From the NCBI GenBank assembly GCA_019914995.1, contig CM034137.1, positions 2,294,001 through 2,358,000 of the forward strand: 64,000 nucleotides of DNA, in the 5' to 3' direction. Of the stretch, positions 35,195 through 46,040 are shown one piece after another (the first letter of the stretch is position 1; each line of letters starts with the position of its first letter). The DNA comes from Acanthochlamys bracteata (taxonomy: Eukaryota > Streptophyta > Magnoliopsida > Pandanales > Velloziaceae). A program made the translations under genes and the position numbers. The notes under the pieces were generated by a model. The model did no database searches. It saw only the letters and a list, made by a program, of their open reading frames with translations, and was not told where the DNA came from.

Positions 35195-35640
35195 CCGACT
35201 ACAAGAAATTTACTGACTAAACAACAGTTGGTATATTTTGAAGCAACTTATCGACTACTTAAGTTGCAATTGGTAATTTCTGAACATTACCCACTGCTTG
35301 AGATGCAGTAGGTATTTTTTAAAGGAATATACTGACTGCTGAGCATGCAGCTCGTAAGTTTATAAAAAGAAACTAGCGTTAGATCTACACCGAAGGAGGC
35401 GCTACGCAGTCGATTGCCGACTAAATATCACGATAGTCGGTAAGTTTCATTATATGCCGCCAGCTGTCTGTTAGTTGGTAATCTATCAGATTGCCGACTG
35501 ATGTTTTCCTCAGTCGATATATTAAAAATTTTTGCCGACTGTTTTTGTTTCAGTTTCTTGACTGCATTGTTTCGCTCGGTAATACTGAGTTAGTAGTGGT
35601 CCAGTTTGCAGTAGTGACTAGTAACAGACGAACCTTTTGG
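35195..35640 (+). mobile_element. CACTA (En/Spm-like) non-autonomous remnant
   Basis: The left end GACTACAAGAAATTTACTGA differs by one base from the CACTACAAGAAA terminus usual for plant CACTA elements. Many subterminal repeats of CCGACT/TCGGTA follow in both orientations (35218-35560), another CACTA hallmark. The right end is eroded (AGTAGTG at about 35590-35600). There is no transposase. It sits just downstream of the stop codon of the GDSL gene. Confidence 0.65.
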
Positions 35641-35714
35641 TTAGCAATAACAGCAACAGCGACCATAGTCAAAACTGATAGTCAGTTATTCCTGGAGTGT
35701 AGAAACAGCTTGTG

Positions 35715-37228
35715 CTAGTGATGCAAATTGATCAACTTCTGGAGGTTGAAGGGATGACACATGTTGACATGCATACTAGACCAAATGTTTTCTGCAAGTA
35801 TCTTGTTCACAGCATCAGTTGGATGAAATTCATCCCACCATACATGCGTAGACGCATTTTTACAGGCCATGTCCGGGCTCAGGCATGGTAAAAGACCTCC
35901 ATAGTTTCCCGCACCACAGCAAGCAGTCGTTGTTGTCTCAAATCCTACATCCACACGCACAACAGATTATTTGGAATTGAAGTACCACAGAAATCAATCA
36001 CTCGAACTCACCATACTGTGTGTGGTTGGCAAGAATTTCCATGGAACCCTGGAAAACGTCGCAGAAGGTAAACACGGCATTAGGGAACTCTTGGTTGAGT
36101 AGTTGGACCATGTATCTCATGTTGTAGTTGAACTCCATGACAACGTTGTTGATCTCATCCATGCACTCTCCATTTTTACTATAATAAAACAGGTAATGAG
36201 GTGCGCAACCGATCGGAGCTAGTCCCATTACAACGACCTTCCTCAGGTAAACATCTGCGTACAGATTCTGCAAATGCAAACCAGTTACAAGAACAAGAAG
36301 GGAGTACTTAATTGATTGGTAAGTTTTTGTATTGATTGATGGGTTACCTGGAGTTCGTTCTTGATCTTTTGGGCGAGCCGATGAGCGAAATTCCATGGCA
36401 AAACATTGTAGGAGTTATTATGCTGGGGGAAGTTGCTGAAGTAAGAATGGATGAAGTCGTTGCTGCCGATGGAGATGTAGAAGACAGCACCGGTGAAAAG
36501 GTCTACGGCAAATTTCTCGTTCTCTTCCTCGATGAAGTTGTATGCCACCTTCACTTGTGTTGTCTGTAACTCAAGCGAGATGTGCATTCCCTTCATGCAT
36601 GCAGAAGTTTGAGTACATTTAGATTGGATCTCTAAATACAACAACAACGTGAAAACAAGTAAGCAGAATGAATTTTTAATGATCATCACCATGTCGGAGC
36701 CACTCAAGAATTCGACACCCGCAGCAGCCGACGCGAAGTTAACACCGTTGGTGATTGCATCGATATTCTTCAGAAGATCGGATCCCAAGAACGGGGGCAC
36801 AAATGGCAGACCTAACCATTCCGCTGCAAGCAAGCAACCGTTTGTTGCTCCGATCATTACTATTTTAATCATGCATGCATTTAGCAATGGTGTTTTGATC
36901 ATATGTTGATATACGTACCAAGATAGTCGACGATGATTCGACCATTCGAGAAACGTCCAGTAGGCTTTCCGGTATCAAAGTCACGGCCATAAGGTGGGTG
37001 ATCAGCACGAGCGAGAGTGCCTAGGTAGTTGTTGGTACCGCTGTCAACTGTTGAGTCTCCGAGCACGAACATTGCCGGGACAAGCTTCGGTCTCTTTGGC
37101 GGAGGCGGTCGCATCGGAGCTGGAGCTGGGGCCGGGACCGTAGCTTTGGAGCTTCCCTGTTGGTTTTGTTGTTGACAGCAGACATTTCCGAAGAGAAGCA
37201 GGAAGGAAAGAAAAATTCTGATCGGCAT
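35715..37228 (-). CDS. GDSL esterase/lipase, five exons
   Basis: Secreted serine hydrolase of the plant GDSL family acting on esters or lipids; the substrate is not predictable. Exons are 36919-37228, 36690-36823, 36348-36590, 36012-36267 and 35715-35944. All phases fit, giving 390 residues. A signal peptide (about 1-19) is followed by a Pro-rich linker (APAPAPMRPPPPKRP, about 33-47). Block I is FVLGDSTVDSG with nucleophile Ser59; block III is the ISIGSNDF stretch; the catalytic pair is in WWDEFHPT (Asp352, His355). The ATG at 37228 is chosen because it puts the signal peptide first. Two in-frame ATGs lie upstream (37266, 37291). The acceptor of exon 3 (GCATGAAG|GGAATG) is weak. Confidence 0.87.
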
Positions 37229-37649
37229 TGTTTGTCGAAATGAATTTATGTTTCCTCTTCGATTCATCTGTGGCAGGGTAGCATGCAGCATTTATGGTAC
37301 ATGTAAACAATGAGGGAGAGGTGGTGTTTGTGTTAGGCGACGGTTGGTACATGTTAAAAAAGCTCTAGAAACGGTTTAATAACACTGCGTCTTTGTGGCA
37401 CATGCTTATATAATGTCCTGTCCAATGTTCAACCAAGCTATTTTTAGTTGATTTTTATTAACTGCTATGTCCAAAATTATGATTATATTAAACTATACAT
37501 TTCTTTGTTGAACTAGATAGAACACCATGGAAGACATCAGGTGGAATGTTCATTATCACTAATAACATTTAGTTTCAACTTGGTGAATGTTAATTATCTC
37601 TAACAACATTTAGTTTCAACTTGGTGCTTCCAAATAGTCTAGCGCTTTA
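37229..37649. other. Promoter-side flank of the GDSL gene
   Basis: It holds upstream in-frame ATGs and a 5' UTR. TTAGTTTCAACTTGGTG occurs twice (about 37569 and 37610) as a 44-bp tandem near-duplication. No other gene is seen. Confidence 0.4.
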
Positions 37650-37890
37650 GACGTTTGGAATTCCATTCCAAACAAATAATTTTTTTAATTTTTTAATTTA
37701 TATTTTTTATATATTTCTATAAATTTTTAGAGAATTTATTTAAATATTTAGAAAGTATAATAAAATTATATGTATGGTCTTTTTATTGTTTATTTTTAAT
37801 TTTTAGATAAAAATATTTTTTATTTAAAAAAAATAAAAATATTTTTTATTGTAGAAAAAGTTTATTTTAAAAGCACTCATAAACGCTTCT
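37650..37890 (-). repeat. Family M1 MITE-like repeat
   Basis: An AT-rich unit from ACGTTTGGAATTCC to CACTCATAAACGC. The core is eroded (ATATGTATGGTC). Confidence 0.5.
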
Positions 37891-37902
37891 AACGGCAATG
37901 AG

Positions 37903-38823
37903 TATCCAGCGTATTTTACGCAATCAATCTTGATCGTAGATTATGTATCTTTCTTTTTTATTATTATTACTCTCTAATTCGGTGAATTTACGGGACTTTA
38001 TTTGTTGACAATGAACTGCTATGATTTAAAAAAATTTGTTACTTTCTCTTTCTATGTAATTTTATGTTATTCTGAAATAGTGAACTTAAATTGTGGTAAG
38101 CGTTATTTGGGATATTGGTGTTACGGTCTTTTTCTTTTTTGATAAAAAATAAAATATTTTATTTTGTATCTCTGTGCACCTTAAAAATATTATAAAATTA
38201 TAATGTTTGTTTTTATTGTTATTACTTTCAAGTTGAATAATGATAATTTAATGAGAGTTTAAAAAAGAAACAAGACAATCAAAATACAATTGAAATATAT
38301 TCCTCCTAACTTACCATGAGGAAAATCGATGAAGAAAAAATAATTGATTGATAAGTTTTTTTATCCGTAGCTACCAATATTTTATAAGTGTTTCAGTTTG
38401 ACAAAATTTTAGCTAAATTTTATTTTCTTTTCGTGAAGTAAGTTTGAGATGAATTCTTAATATTCATTTTAAATCAGTTAGAGTCAGTTTCAAGCCGAAT
38501 AAAAACTCTTATTTATGCCCATTTTTGGTTTTTCTGCTCTCTTCTTTCCTCTTCCTCTCGCTCTGTTCTTTTCTCTCTAGTAAGAGCATCTCTCCCTCCC
38601 GCTCTTACATGCGAAATCCCTACCACTCTATCGCCGATCTTTTTCTCTTCCTCGCTTGCAATGTCGTTGATCAAGATCAAGTTTTTTTCGAGTGTCCATG
38701 GCTCTTTGCACACCTCCATGATCTGCTTCTTCGTTGTTGCAGTTGACAATCCTTTTATCCATGTTGTTTCCTTCTTCCCTAATCCAAACTATGTTCGAAT
38801 GTAAGCCAATAAGAGATATATAG
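37903..38823 (+). repeat. Direct duplication, copy A (~0.92 kb)
   Basis: It matches 38968-39976 in the same orientation from the TATCCAGCGTATT start to the CCAATAAGAGATATATA end. It contains a CT-rich tract (about 38530-38580) that looks like a plant 5' UTR or a promoter-proximal stretch, but no coding frame follows. Relative to copy B it lacks ~70 bp near 38255. Confidence 0.8.
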
Positions 38824-38955
38824 GCCATGTTTGGGAGTATTTTTCTGACTTTTAGCTAAAAATATACTCAACAATATTTTGAGTGTTTGACAATACTAGC
38901 TTCTATCAGAAATAAACAATTTCTGTCTATTAAACACTCTCAAAACGTCCTTAGA
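38822..38955 (+). mobile_element. Short MITE between the two duplication copies
   Basis: About 130 bp. The left end GGCCATGTTTGGGAGTATTT and the inverse of the right end (GGACGTTTTGAGAGTGTTT) form imperfect inverted repeats. GAGTGTTTGACAATAC-type motifs lie inside. It is non-coding. Confidence 0.5.
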
Positions 38956-38967
38956 CTATAGTAATAT

Positions 38968-39976
38968 TATCCAAAGTATTCTTAGCAATCAATCTTGGTC
39001 ATAAATTATGTGTCTTTCTTTTTTTATTATTAATCTCTAATTCGGTGTATTTTACGGGACCTTATTTATTGATAATGAATTGTTGTGATTTAAAAAAATT
39101 CGTTACTTTGTTTTTTCATGTAATTTCATGCTATTCTGAAATAGTGAACTTAAATTGTGCTAAGCGTCATTTGGGGTATTGGTGTTACGGTCTTTTCCAT
39201 TTCCGATAAAGGATAAAATATTTTATATTGTATCTCTGTGCATCCTAAAAATATCATAAGATTCTAATGTTTGTTTTTATTGTTTTTACTTTCAAGTTGA
39301 ATAATGATAATTTAATGAGATTCTTACAACAAGTGAAAGTAGCTTAATTTGACAAATTCACGATCTTATATGGGTTACCAGAGATATGGGAGTTTCAAAA
39401 AGAAATAAGACAATCAAAACACAATTGAAATATTTTCTCCCTAAGTTACCGTGAGGAAAATCGATGAATAAAAAATGATTGATTGATAATTTTTTATCCA
39501 TAGCTACCAATATTTTATAAGGTATTTTAGTTTGATAAAAATTTGGCTAAATTTTACTTTTCTTTTCCTAAAGTAAGTTCGATATGAATTTTCAATATTC
39601 ATTTCAAAATTAGCTAGAGTCAATTTCAAGCCGAATAAAAACTCTTATTTATGCCTATTTTCGTTTCTTTTGCTCTCTTCTTTCCTCTCCCTCTCCCTCT
39701 CGTTTTGTTCTTTTCTCTCCCGCAAGAGCATCTCCCCCTCCTTCTCTTGCATGATCGATCCCTAGCATTTCATCATCGATCATTTTCTCTTCCTAGCTCG
39801 TGGAGAGACCCTATGTAGTTGATCAAGATCAAGTTTTCTTCTAGTATCCATGGTCCTTTACGCACCTCCATGATTTGTTTCTATGTTGTTGCAGTTGACA
39901 ATCCTCTTGTCCATGTTGTTTCCTTCTTCCCCAATCCAAACCATGTTCGAATGTAAACCAATAAAGAGATATATAA
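38968..39976 (+). repeat. Direct duplication, copy B (~1.0 kb)
   Basis: This is the second copy of the segment at 37903-38823. A ~70-bp piece at about 39321-39390 (TTCTTACAACAAGTG to AGATATGGGAG) is absent from copy A. Its ends share GAG, so copy A probably lost it by a microhomology deletion. Other differences are scattered substitutions. Confidence 0.8.
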
Positions 39977-41934
39977 GCTCTACAGCAAAGGGAAGAGCTT
40001 ATAGATAGTCTTTTCCTATTATTGTATTGTGCAAAGTTCAATATTATTTAATGGTTAATTTATTTGTTTGTAAAAAGTTCAACTAGTTTTCGTTCCATGA
40101 ATGATGATTGCTTAATAACTCCAATAATTGAGCAACCTATCACAATTCTAATACTGAGAAGAGTTCAACTTTCACCACCAGCAATTATTAGCTAACTAAA
40201 GATAGCACTCTTTTGTATAGTGCATTGATAAGTCAGATGGCAAAAGATTTGGACCTTTTTCGATATTCTCTGACTTGTTTTCAAGTACTCATAATATTTT
40301 TTGTTGTCCATGCACACCTTATGCTACTAGCAAATGAATATCATAGTTGTATATGCTTACTTGCAAAGTTTTGTTAGACCCTAAATGTTTAGCTTATATA
40401 AGTCATGGAGGAAGGGCGAAGAAGAATTTCTAATAAGAGTATCTAAAACCCTCTAAATAGAAGGTCATGATGTGTGTGGTCAATTTATACGTCGAACATA
40501 CTTCTTCGTATTCGCATTGATGAGTAGGACGGTATGCGTCTTACTTTTCCAGTGCTTGTGTTGACTGGCTGGGTAAGGAGCACTCTTTTTCTGTTTTTTG
40601 GCCATTTATTATTGAAATAAGTGAATATATGTATAGTGTCATCTGAGTAAGTAGTCTTACTAAAGAATTTGGAAGCTAAATCCTACCTTAAACTGTCACG
40701 CTGAACTTTTCTCCTGCTGTTTAGGTCAATATATTTCATTCATAAAGTTCATTGAAGTGGTGACTTAGCCTCCCAACTTTTTAGTTTCATTTACTTCGTT
40801 TATTGCCATTCTCTTACATCTGGTGTTTCAAATGTTATTCTTAGTGTTTTACAAGTGAAAATGGATGAAAGTACTATTTTTATTTGTAGCATAATAATAG
40901 AGAAACTGCCAAATGTGGTCTGAAGTTTGAAGGGCTATATAGTATAATATTGGTCACATGGATGCAAAAAGATCAACTAGATAAAGCTGAGTGGCTTATA
41001 AGACAAGATATAGAATAACTTGGATTGAATTGTTATATGGTTATTGCTATGGTGGATATCCATAAGTTCTATGCATGTGGGCGCTTTGTGACTTCGTGGG
41101 ATGGGTATATATGACACGTTTTATACCAAAAAAATATATAGGGTTGCCATTAGACAATCGATCGAAGTATGAGTATGCGTTTATTTTGCATCATGTGCAC
41201 AGACTAAAGGAGAAGCTCATGTTAGTTGAATCTGGGAGTCTAAACCAATGACAAAAATAATTACTCTTCCATCTACTCTCCTATTTGGCTGTTTTGCTAT
41301 CTTTATCTTGTTCTCTAACCATAACACCTTAATAATTCTTACTTCTAAATAATTTTAGAAGTATATGTTAATGTTCTCAGAAAATTAACAATGAAGTTCT
41401 TGGTTGATTAACTAACTGTTCTCAATGTAGAGCTGAATATAGAGTATGAAAAAAGTACACATGCATGTAACTCTATCTTTAAGGGAGATGCAATATCTGC
41501 TTAGGCTTGGATACTACAAGCGCATGATATATGGCACTCGAATAGGCCCTCATTCGCCATACTGCACATGGAAGTATAAGCATCATTTTGGATTTAACTA
41601 AGCTACCACTATGATGCACCTTTGATTGCTTATCCATTATAAGACGACCGACTATACATTTTTTTCTCTCCTGAAATCATACGTAAATAGATCTCCACTA
41701 TGGGAAGGCTTTAAGGTGGAAAGAAGGATGTACTCATCATCAAAGTTAGAAACTACTACTCTTTATTTGTTCATGAAGTTGGTAGTTGGCAATTATCATT
41801 GATGGTGTAACTATGATAGTTTGTTGTTTCAATGTATGTTATCTCTGATACTTTATAGTTAGAAATGTTGCTAGAAAAGAGGTGTTGATTCTTTCTCTAG
41901 TATTTTACTTACTAGGGGGGACATTTGAAATTAC
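39977..41934. other. 2-kb stretch without a recognised gene
   Basis: Composition is less AT-rich than the MITE-filled flanks, but both strands are broken by stops throughout. It may belong to an old element whose end is the duplicated segment. I see no domain. Confidence 0.35.
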
Positions 41935-42165
41935 TTATGAAATAAAATTTTTCTGAAATTGAGAGTATTTTTGTCTTTTTCTTAGAAATAAGCTTTATGT
42001 TTTTTATCTAAAAAAATAATAAAAATATGCAATAAAAAGATCTTACTACGTAGAATTTTCTACACTTTCTAAATTTTTAAATAAAATTTTTAAATATTTA
42101 TAAAATATATATTAAAAAATATAAAATTAAAAATTAAAAAACAGCGTTCGCGTCTAAGCCAAACG
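41935..42165 (+). repeat. Family M1 MITE-like repeat, best-preserved copy
   Basis: It has the core ATCTTACTACGTAGAATTTT (about 42041-42060), long A-rich arms, and ends TGAAATTACTTATGAAAT and GCGTTCGCGTC. It is used here as the orientation reference for the family. Confidence 0.6.
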
Positions 42166-42262
42166 AGGCCTAAATGGTTGGATTTGTTAAAAATCTTACT
42201 CTTTTATGTAATGAATTTTGAATTAGAGATAATTTTATATAGATAATATGTACGTAATAATA

Positions 42263-42681
42263 TAGATGTAAATATAAATCGAGTTTAGCGGGCCGGCCCA
42301 TATCCTGATCAAAGGTTCGAAATATAGCTCGTTCGGTTCATAAATAATGACAGGACTGAGCTGATCCTATCAGATTCGTCAGACAGTATACTGCCGATTT
42401 TATTGACCCCCCCTAATTACTATATATTTTTTACAGGTCAATATTGACTGATCAATAATAAACTATTAACCTAGTCAATATTAATCATTAATCATGTCAA
42501 TTTATAATAAAAAAAATATTCATATTTTATCTTTATCTTAAGGATAATTTTTTGTGGTTATTTTAAAATTTCATTTCATCTATCTTTTATTTATTATAAA
42601 ATAAAATAAATAAATAAATAAAATAAAAATAAAATAAAAAAATTACAATCAGGCCGGGCCGATTCATATTTAGATGTCTAC
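42263..42681 (+). mobile_element. Family G TIR element, copy 2
   Basis: This 419-bp relative of 13584-14044 has a left end TAGATGTAAATATAAATCG, an inverse right end of similar sequence, and subterminal GCGGGCCGGCCC and GGCCGGGCCG blocks. The shared centre has GATCAATAATAAACT and GTCAATATTAATC patches. No coding capacity is present. Confidence 0.6.
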
Positions 42682-45412
42682 TTAGTAATATGCGTCATAT
42701 GATGTACCCATCAAAGAGAAGATTCATTTTTTCTTTCCCGTTCTTTTCCTTCGACGTCAATGTTCTTCCTCTCATATTTTCTCGGTTGAGTAGTGGTACA
42801 TTACACTCTCCTTACATGCAGAAGCTTGACACTTCTTATTGACCTAAAACAAAAGATGCTATGGAAAGTTTAAAATTTCAAAAATAAACATTCCCATGAT
42901 GTTCCTTCCCTCTTTCATTGAACTACATTTCCATCAAACTTCTTCTTCTGTGTGCTTAACTGTATCAATTCAATGTTAGGAGCATCTTGCCTTAAAACTA
43001 AGAATTAACATGTTGCTATTATAAAAGAAATTATACATTCAATAGTATGCTAGTCTTGCCCAAAATTTCACTCAAATCTTTATCTAAATTATTAAATATA
43101 AATAGATTGTAACTTCTAATATAAACTATATACATTATATATCAATTTAAAATAATCAGATGCAATAGTGCAAGATGCTTCTAATATTGAATTCATACCA
43201 ACATGTTACTTCTTAGTTTTTATAGATAAAAAATAAAAAAATATTTATTGAAAATAAGAAGTCTTAAAAAAAATACTGTTTTCTGATTCCATTCGATTAA
43301 GGCCCTTAATATAATAACTCTTTCATCAAAAGGATTATCAAATAAAATGATTGACGAGGACCGATGCAATAGGCACCTGAGTCCACTTTCTTCAAAATTT
43401 TCACAGACATTTTACAATATTTCATCAGCAGTCTAACAGTGACTTATTTAATTTTATTATCAAAAAATGGGTTAAGGTCCTTCCATAACTCCTCATCCAT
43501 CTCCACCATCAGCGTGATATTCGTAAAGAACAAAACAAATTAACATAAATGAATGGTGAATCTAGAAAGAGAATGTGCAAATTGAAAATCCACTGAATTA
43601 TATAGATATTAGTTTCTTTACCATGAATTAGTAAGAAACGCTCGAAAGTATTTAAAATAAAAAAATTTTTAAAAATTATTTTAAAATTTATAAGTAAATA
43701 ATATGTTATTAAAATTAAAATAAAATATAATTTATTTTTTTAATATATTATATATTTTTAATAAAATTAACTAAATACTAATAAATTAAATAATAAAGTA
43801 CCGCTAAATAATATTTTGGAATATTTAGGACATATTTATTATAATGTAAACTTATTTATTAAGTGAGTTTATAAAATAAAACTAAAAATTAAAAATTATT
43901 TTATAAAAGATAAATTTCATATTTATTCAATATTAAAATAAATCAAAAATTAAAAAATAAAATTTTAATAGAAAATTTTTATAAAATTTCTTTATAAGAG
44001 TTTAGTGGTTAAACGAGCGCTTAGAAACTGTCTCCTTGAAAGGAAGAAAGAGAGCAAAAATCCATTTGATTCATAGACCTTTTGCCTTTACGAATGATGA
44101 AAACGCACATGCTCAATGGACACAAGGAAAAGTAATAATGTTAGAGCACTTAAGTTGCAACGTTAAAAAAAAAAAAAAGAAAAAAAAAGACCTGTCTCTT
44201 CTTTCTTTTCATAATTGCTTTATCTATCCCAGATTAATAAAAGACTCAGGAACCGAATCGGTTGGGCGGCCCCAGATCCCAAGGGTCCACGAGCTTAAAT
44301 ACAAACAGGTCGGTGTTAATTCACGTGTCTTTCCTAAACGTGGCTGGCTGCTAATGGCTTTGGACACGCAACGTCCGGTAGAACTCAAACTAAAGCAAAG
44401 TAATTAATTGTTGTTTATTGTTTATACACGGCTGATCCTTTTGTTTTGACTGTTGTTTCTTTGTTATTAGTGTCAAGAAAGGGATCTGTGCAACCGTGCA
44501 AGAAAGTCGCAATTTCCTTTTCGCTTCTCTTTACATTATTGTAACAAGCAATATAAAAACAATAGCTCATGTCAGCTGTGTAGTTACCTTCTAGGTAACG
44601 AGATATCACTAGAAAAGTACAGGGGTAATTCGAATTTATTTTGAATTAATTTATATTATAATTAAATTAAAATTATTTAATTTTAATTCAATTCATTATT
44701 TTACGTATGACAAAATTATCCACTATAATTTAATCTATTTAATAATTAGATCAAATTCGAATCGATCTATTTAGTAATTAAAATTATTAAAATAAAAATT
44801 ATAAATATTAATTTTTAATAATGATATATAAAAATATTAATTATGATATATCTTAAAAAATATTAACTTTGATATAATTTATAAATTAAGTAAAAATTAG
44901 TTTATTTAAAATAAATTAAGATATATATATATATATATAAAATTTAAATTTAAATTATTTTCTACTTATTAAGTAATATATATTATATAAATAATTATAC
45001 GAATTAAACAGGCTAATTTGGGTCAATTCGAATTCGTTTAAATTTTTGAATCGATCTGATATTGATCTGAACTCAACTAAAGTTTGATCTGAATCCGACC
45101 TTTTTGGTTCATAAATTAGGTCAAAAATTGCCATCTTTATTCTATGGGAATGTCCGGAGTACGCATGCCCAATTAATGGCTCGGATTTGATGTAGTTGAT
45201 GAACGGCTAAGATTGAAGTATAATACAGCATTCAAACGGAAATCCTATTTCTTATTTTTTCTTATGTCCATTATTTTGAATGTGTTTTTTTAACAGAAAG
45301 TGAGTTACTATAAATAGTATTATTGAAATGAGTTCAAATTTTATGTTCTTTTTACGGTTAAAAGTGAATCAAAAGTGACATAAAAGTGTTCTTTTGTGTT
45401 TTTTTTACAGTA
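42682..45412. other. AT-rich intergenic DNA
   Basis: An AT-rich M1-like stretch lies at 43640-43800 and a family H unit at 43835-44030. A low-complexity AT region with AATTCGAATT-type ends lies at about 44620-45110. A 123-codon frame at 44036-44407 starts at a TTG and runs through a poly(A) tract; I do not credit it. Confidence 0.35.
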
Positions 45413-46040
45413 ATGGAGCGTGGCCACAGTCCCGTCGGTGCTTTAGATTTCGTGCAGAAGCTCCGCGGCGCACTACGGCGGCGCCATAAGCGGCTCTCCG
45501 AAATCATCGATCCTTCCATTATCAGCATCCACCTCGACAAACAACAAACTATCGCCGGTGCAGTCAATGGCGAGCTTACCTCCCTCCGTCATCTCACGAA
45601 GCCATCTGGCAGACAGGTAGTAGTAAACTAAAGCTCGCGCTAGACCTTCTCTGATAATCGAAACCAGCTCGCGGGAGAAGTTGCTGGGATTGTGGCGGTA
45701 GAATTAGAGTATGGAGATTTGAAATCGGTTGCCTTTCTGCAATGGTAGGAGAAAGCTGAACAGTTGGGTAACAAGGCATCGGAGAAAGCCCAAGCTACGA
45801 AGAACAAGGCGTCGAAGATGGCACAGTCAGGGAAAAGCAAGAGCGCATGTTATATGAATGCTACAAAGAACAAAGCTCAAGACATGTAAAACCAGGCGAG
45901 TGATTACATGGAATCAACGAAGCAGAAAGCTCAGAGAAGAAGGATCAGATTGGGAGCTGGATGTAGGAGAAGAAAGATCAGACTGGGAATTAGATGAATG
46001 AGAAAAAATATCAGAACGGAAGAAGTGTGAAAGTGTGATG
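45413..46040 (+). pseudogene. LEA-like gene, broken
   Basis: The ATG at 45413 opens 68 codons (MERGHSPVGALDFVQ...) up to a donor-like CAG|GTAGTA. A second block from 45668 continues in phase (LAGEVAGIVAVELEYGDLK), then hits TAG at 45746. It goes on with LEA-type Lys/Ala/Gln repeats (KASEKAQATKNKAS) and, after another TAA and a frameshift, EKKDQ-G-W units repeated about every 13 residues. The gap between the blocks is only 51 bp, below the usual plant intron minimum. At least three stops interrupt the repeat part. I read this as a decayed LEA protein gene; the N-terminal block alone is unrecognised. Confidence 0.6.

Noticed and set aside
37903-39976. LTR pair of a retrotransposon
   Set aside because: Copies are separated by only ~145 bp of MITE, and no primer-binding site, TG...CA ends or internal genes are visible.
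44036-44407. 123-codon plus-strand frame
   Set aside because: It starts at TTG, runs through poly(A) giving a Lys run, and matches no domain.
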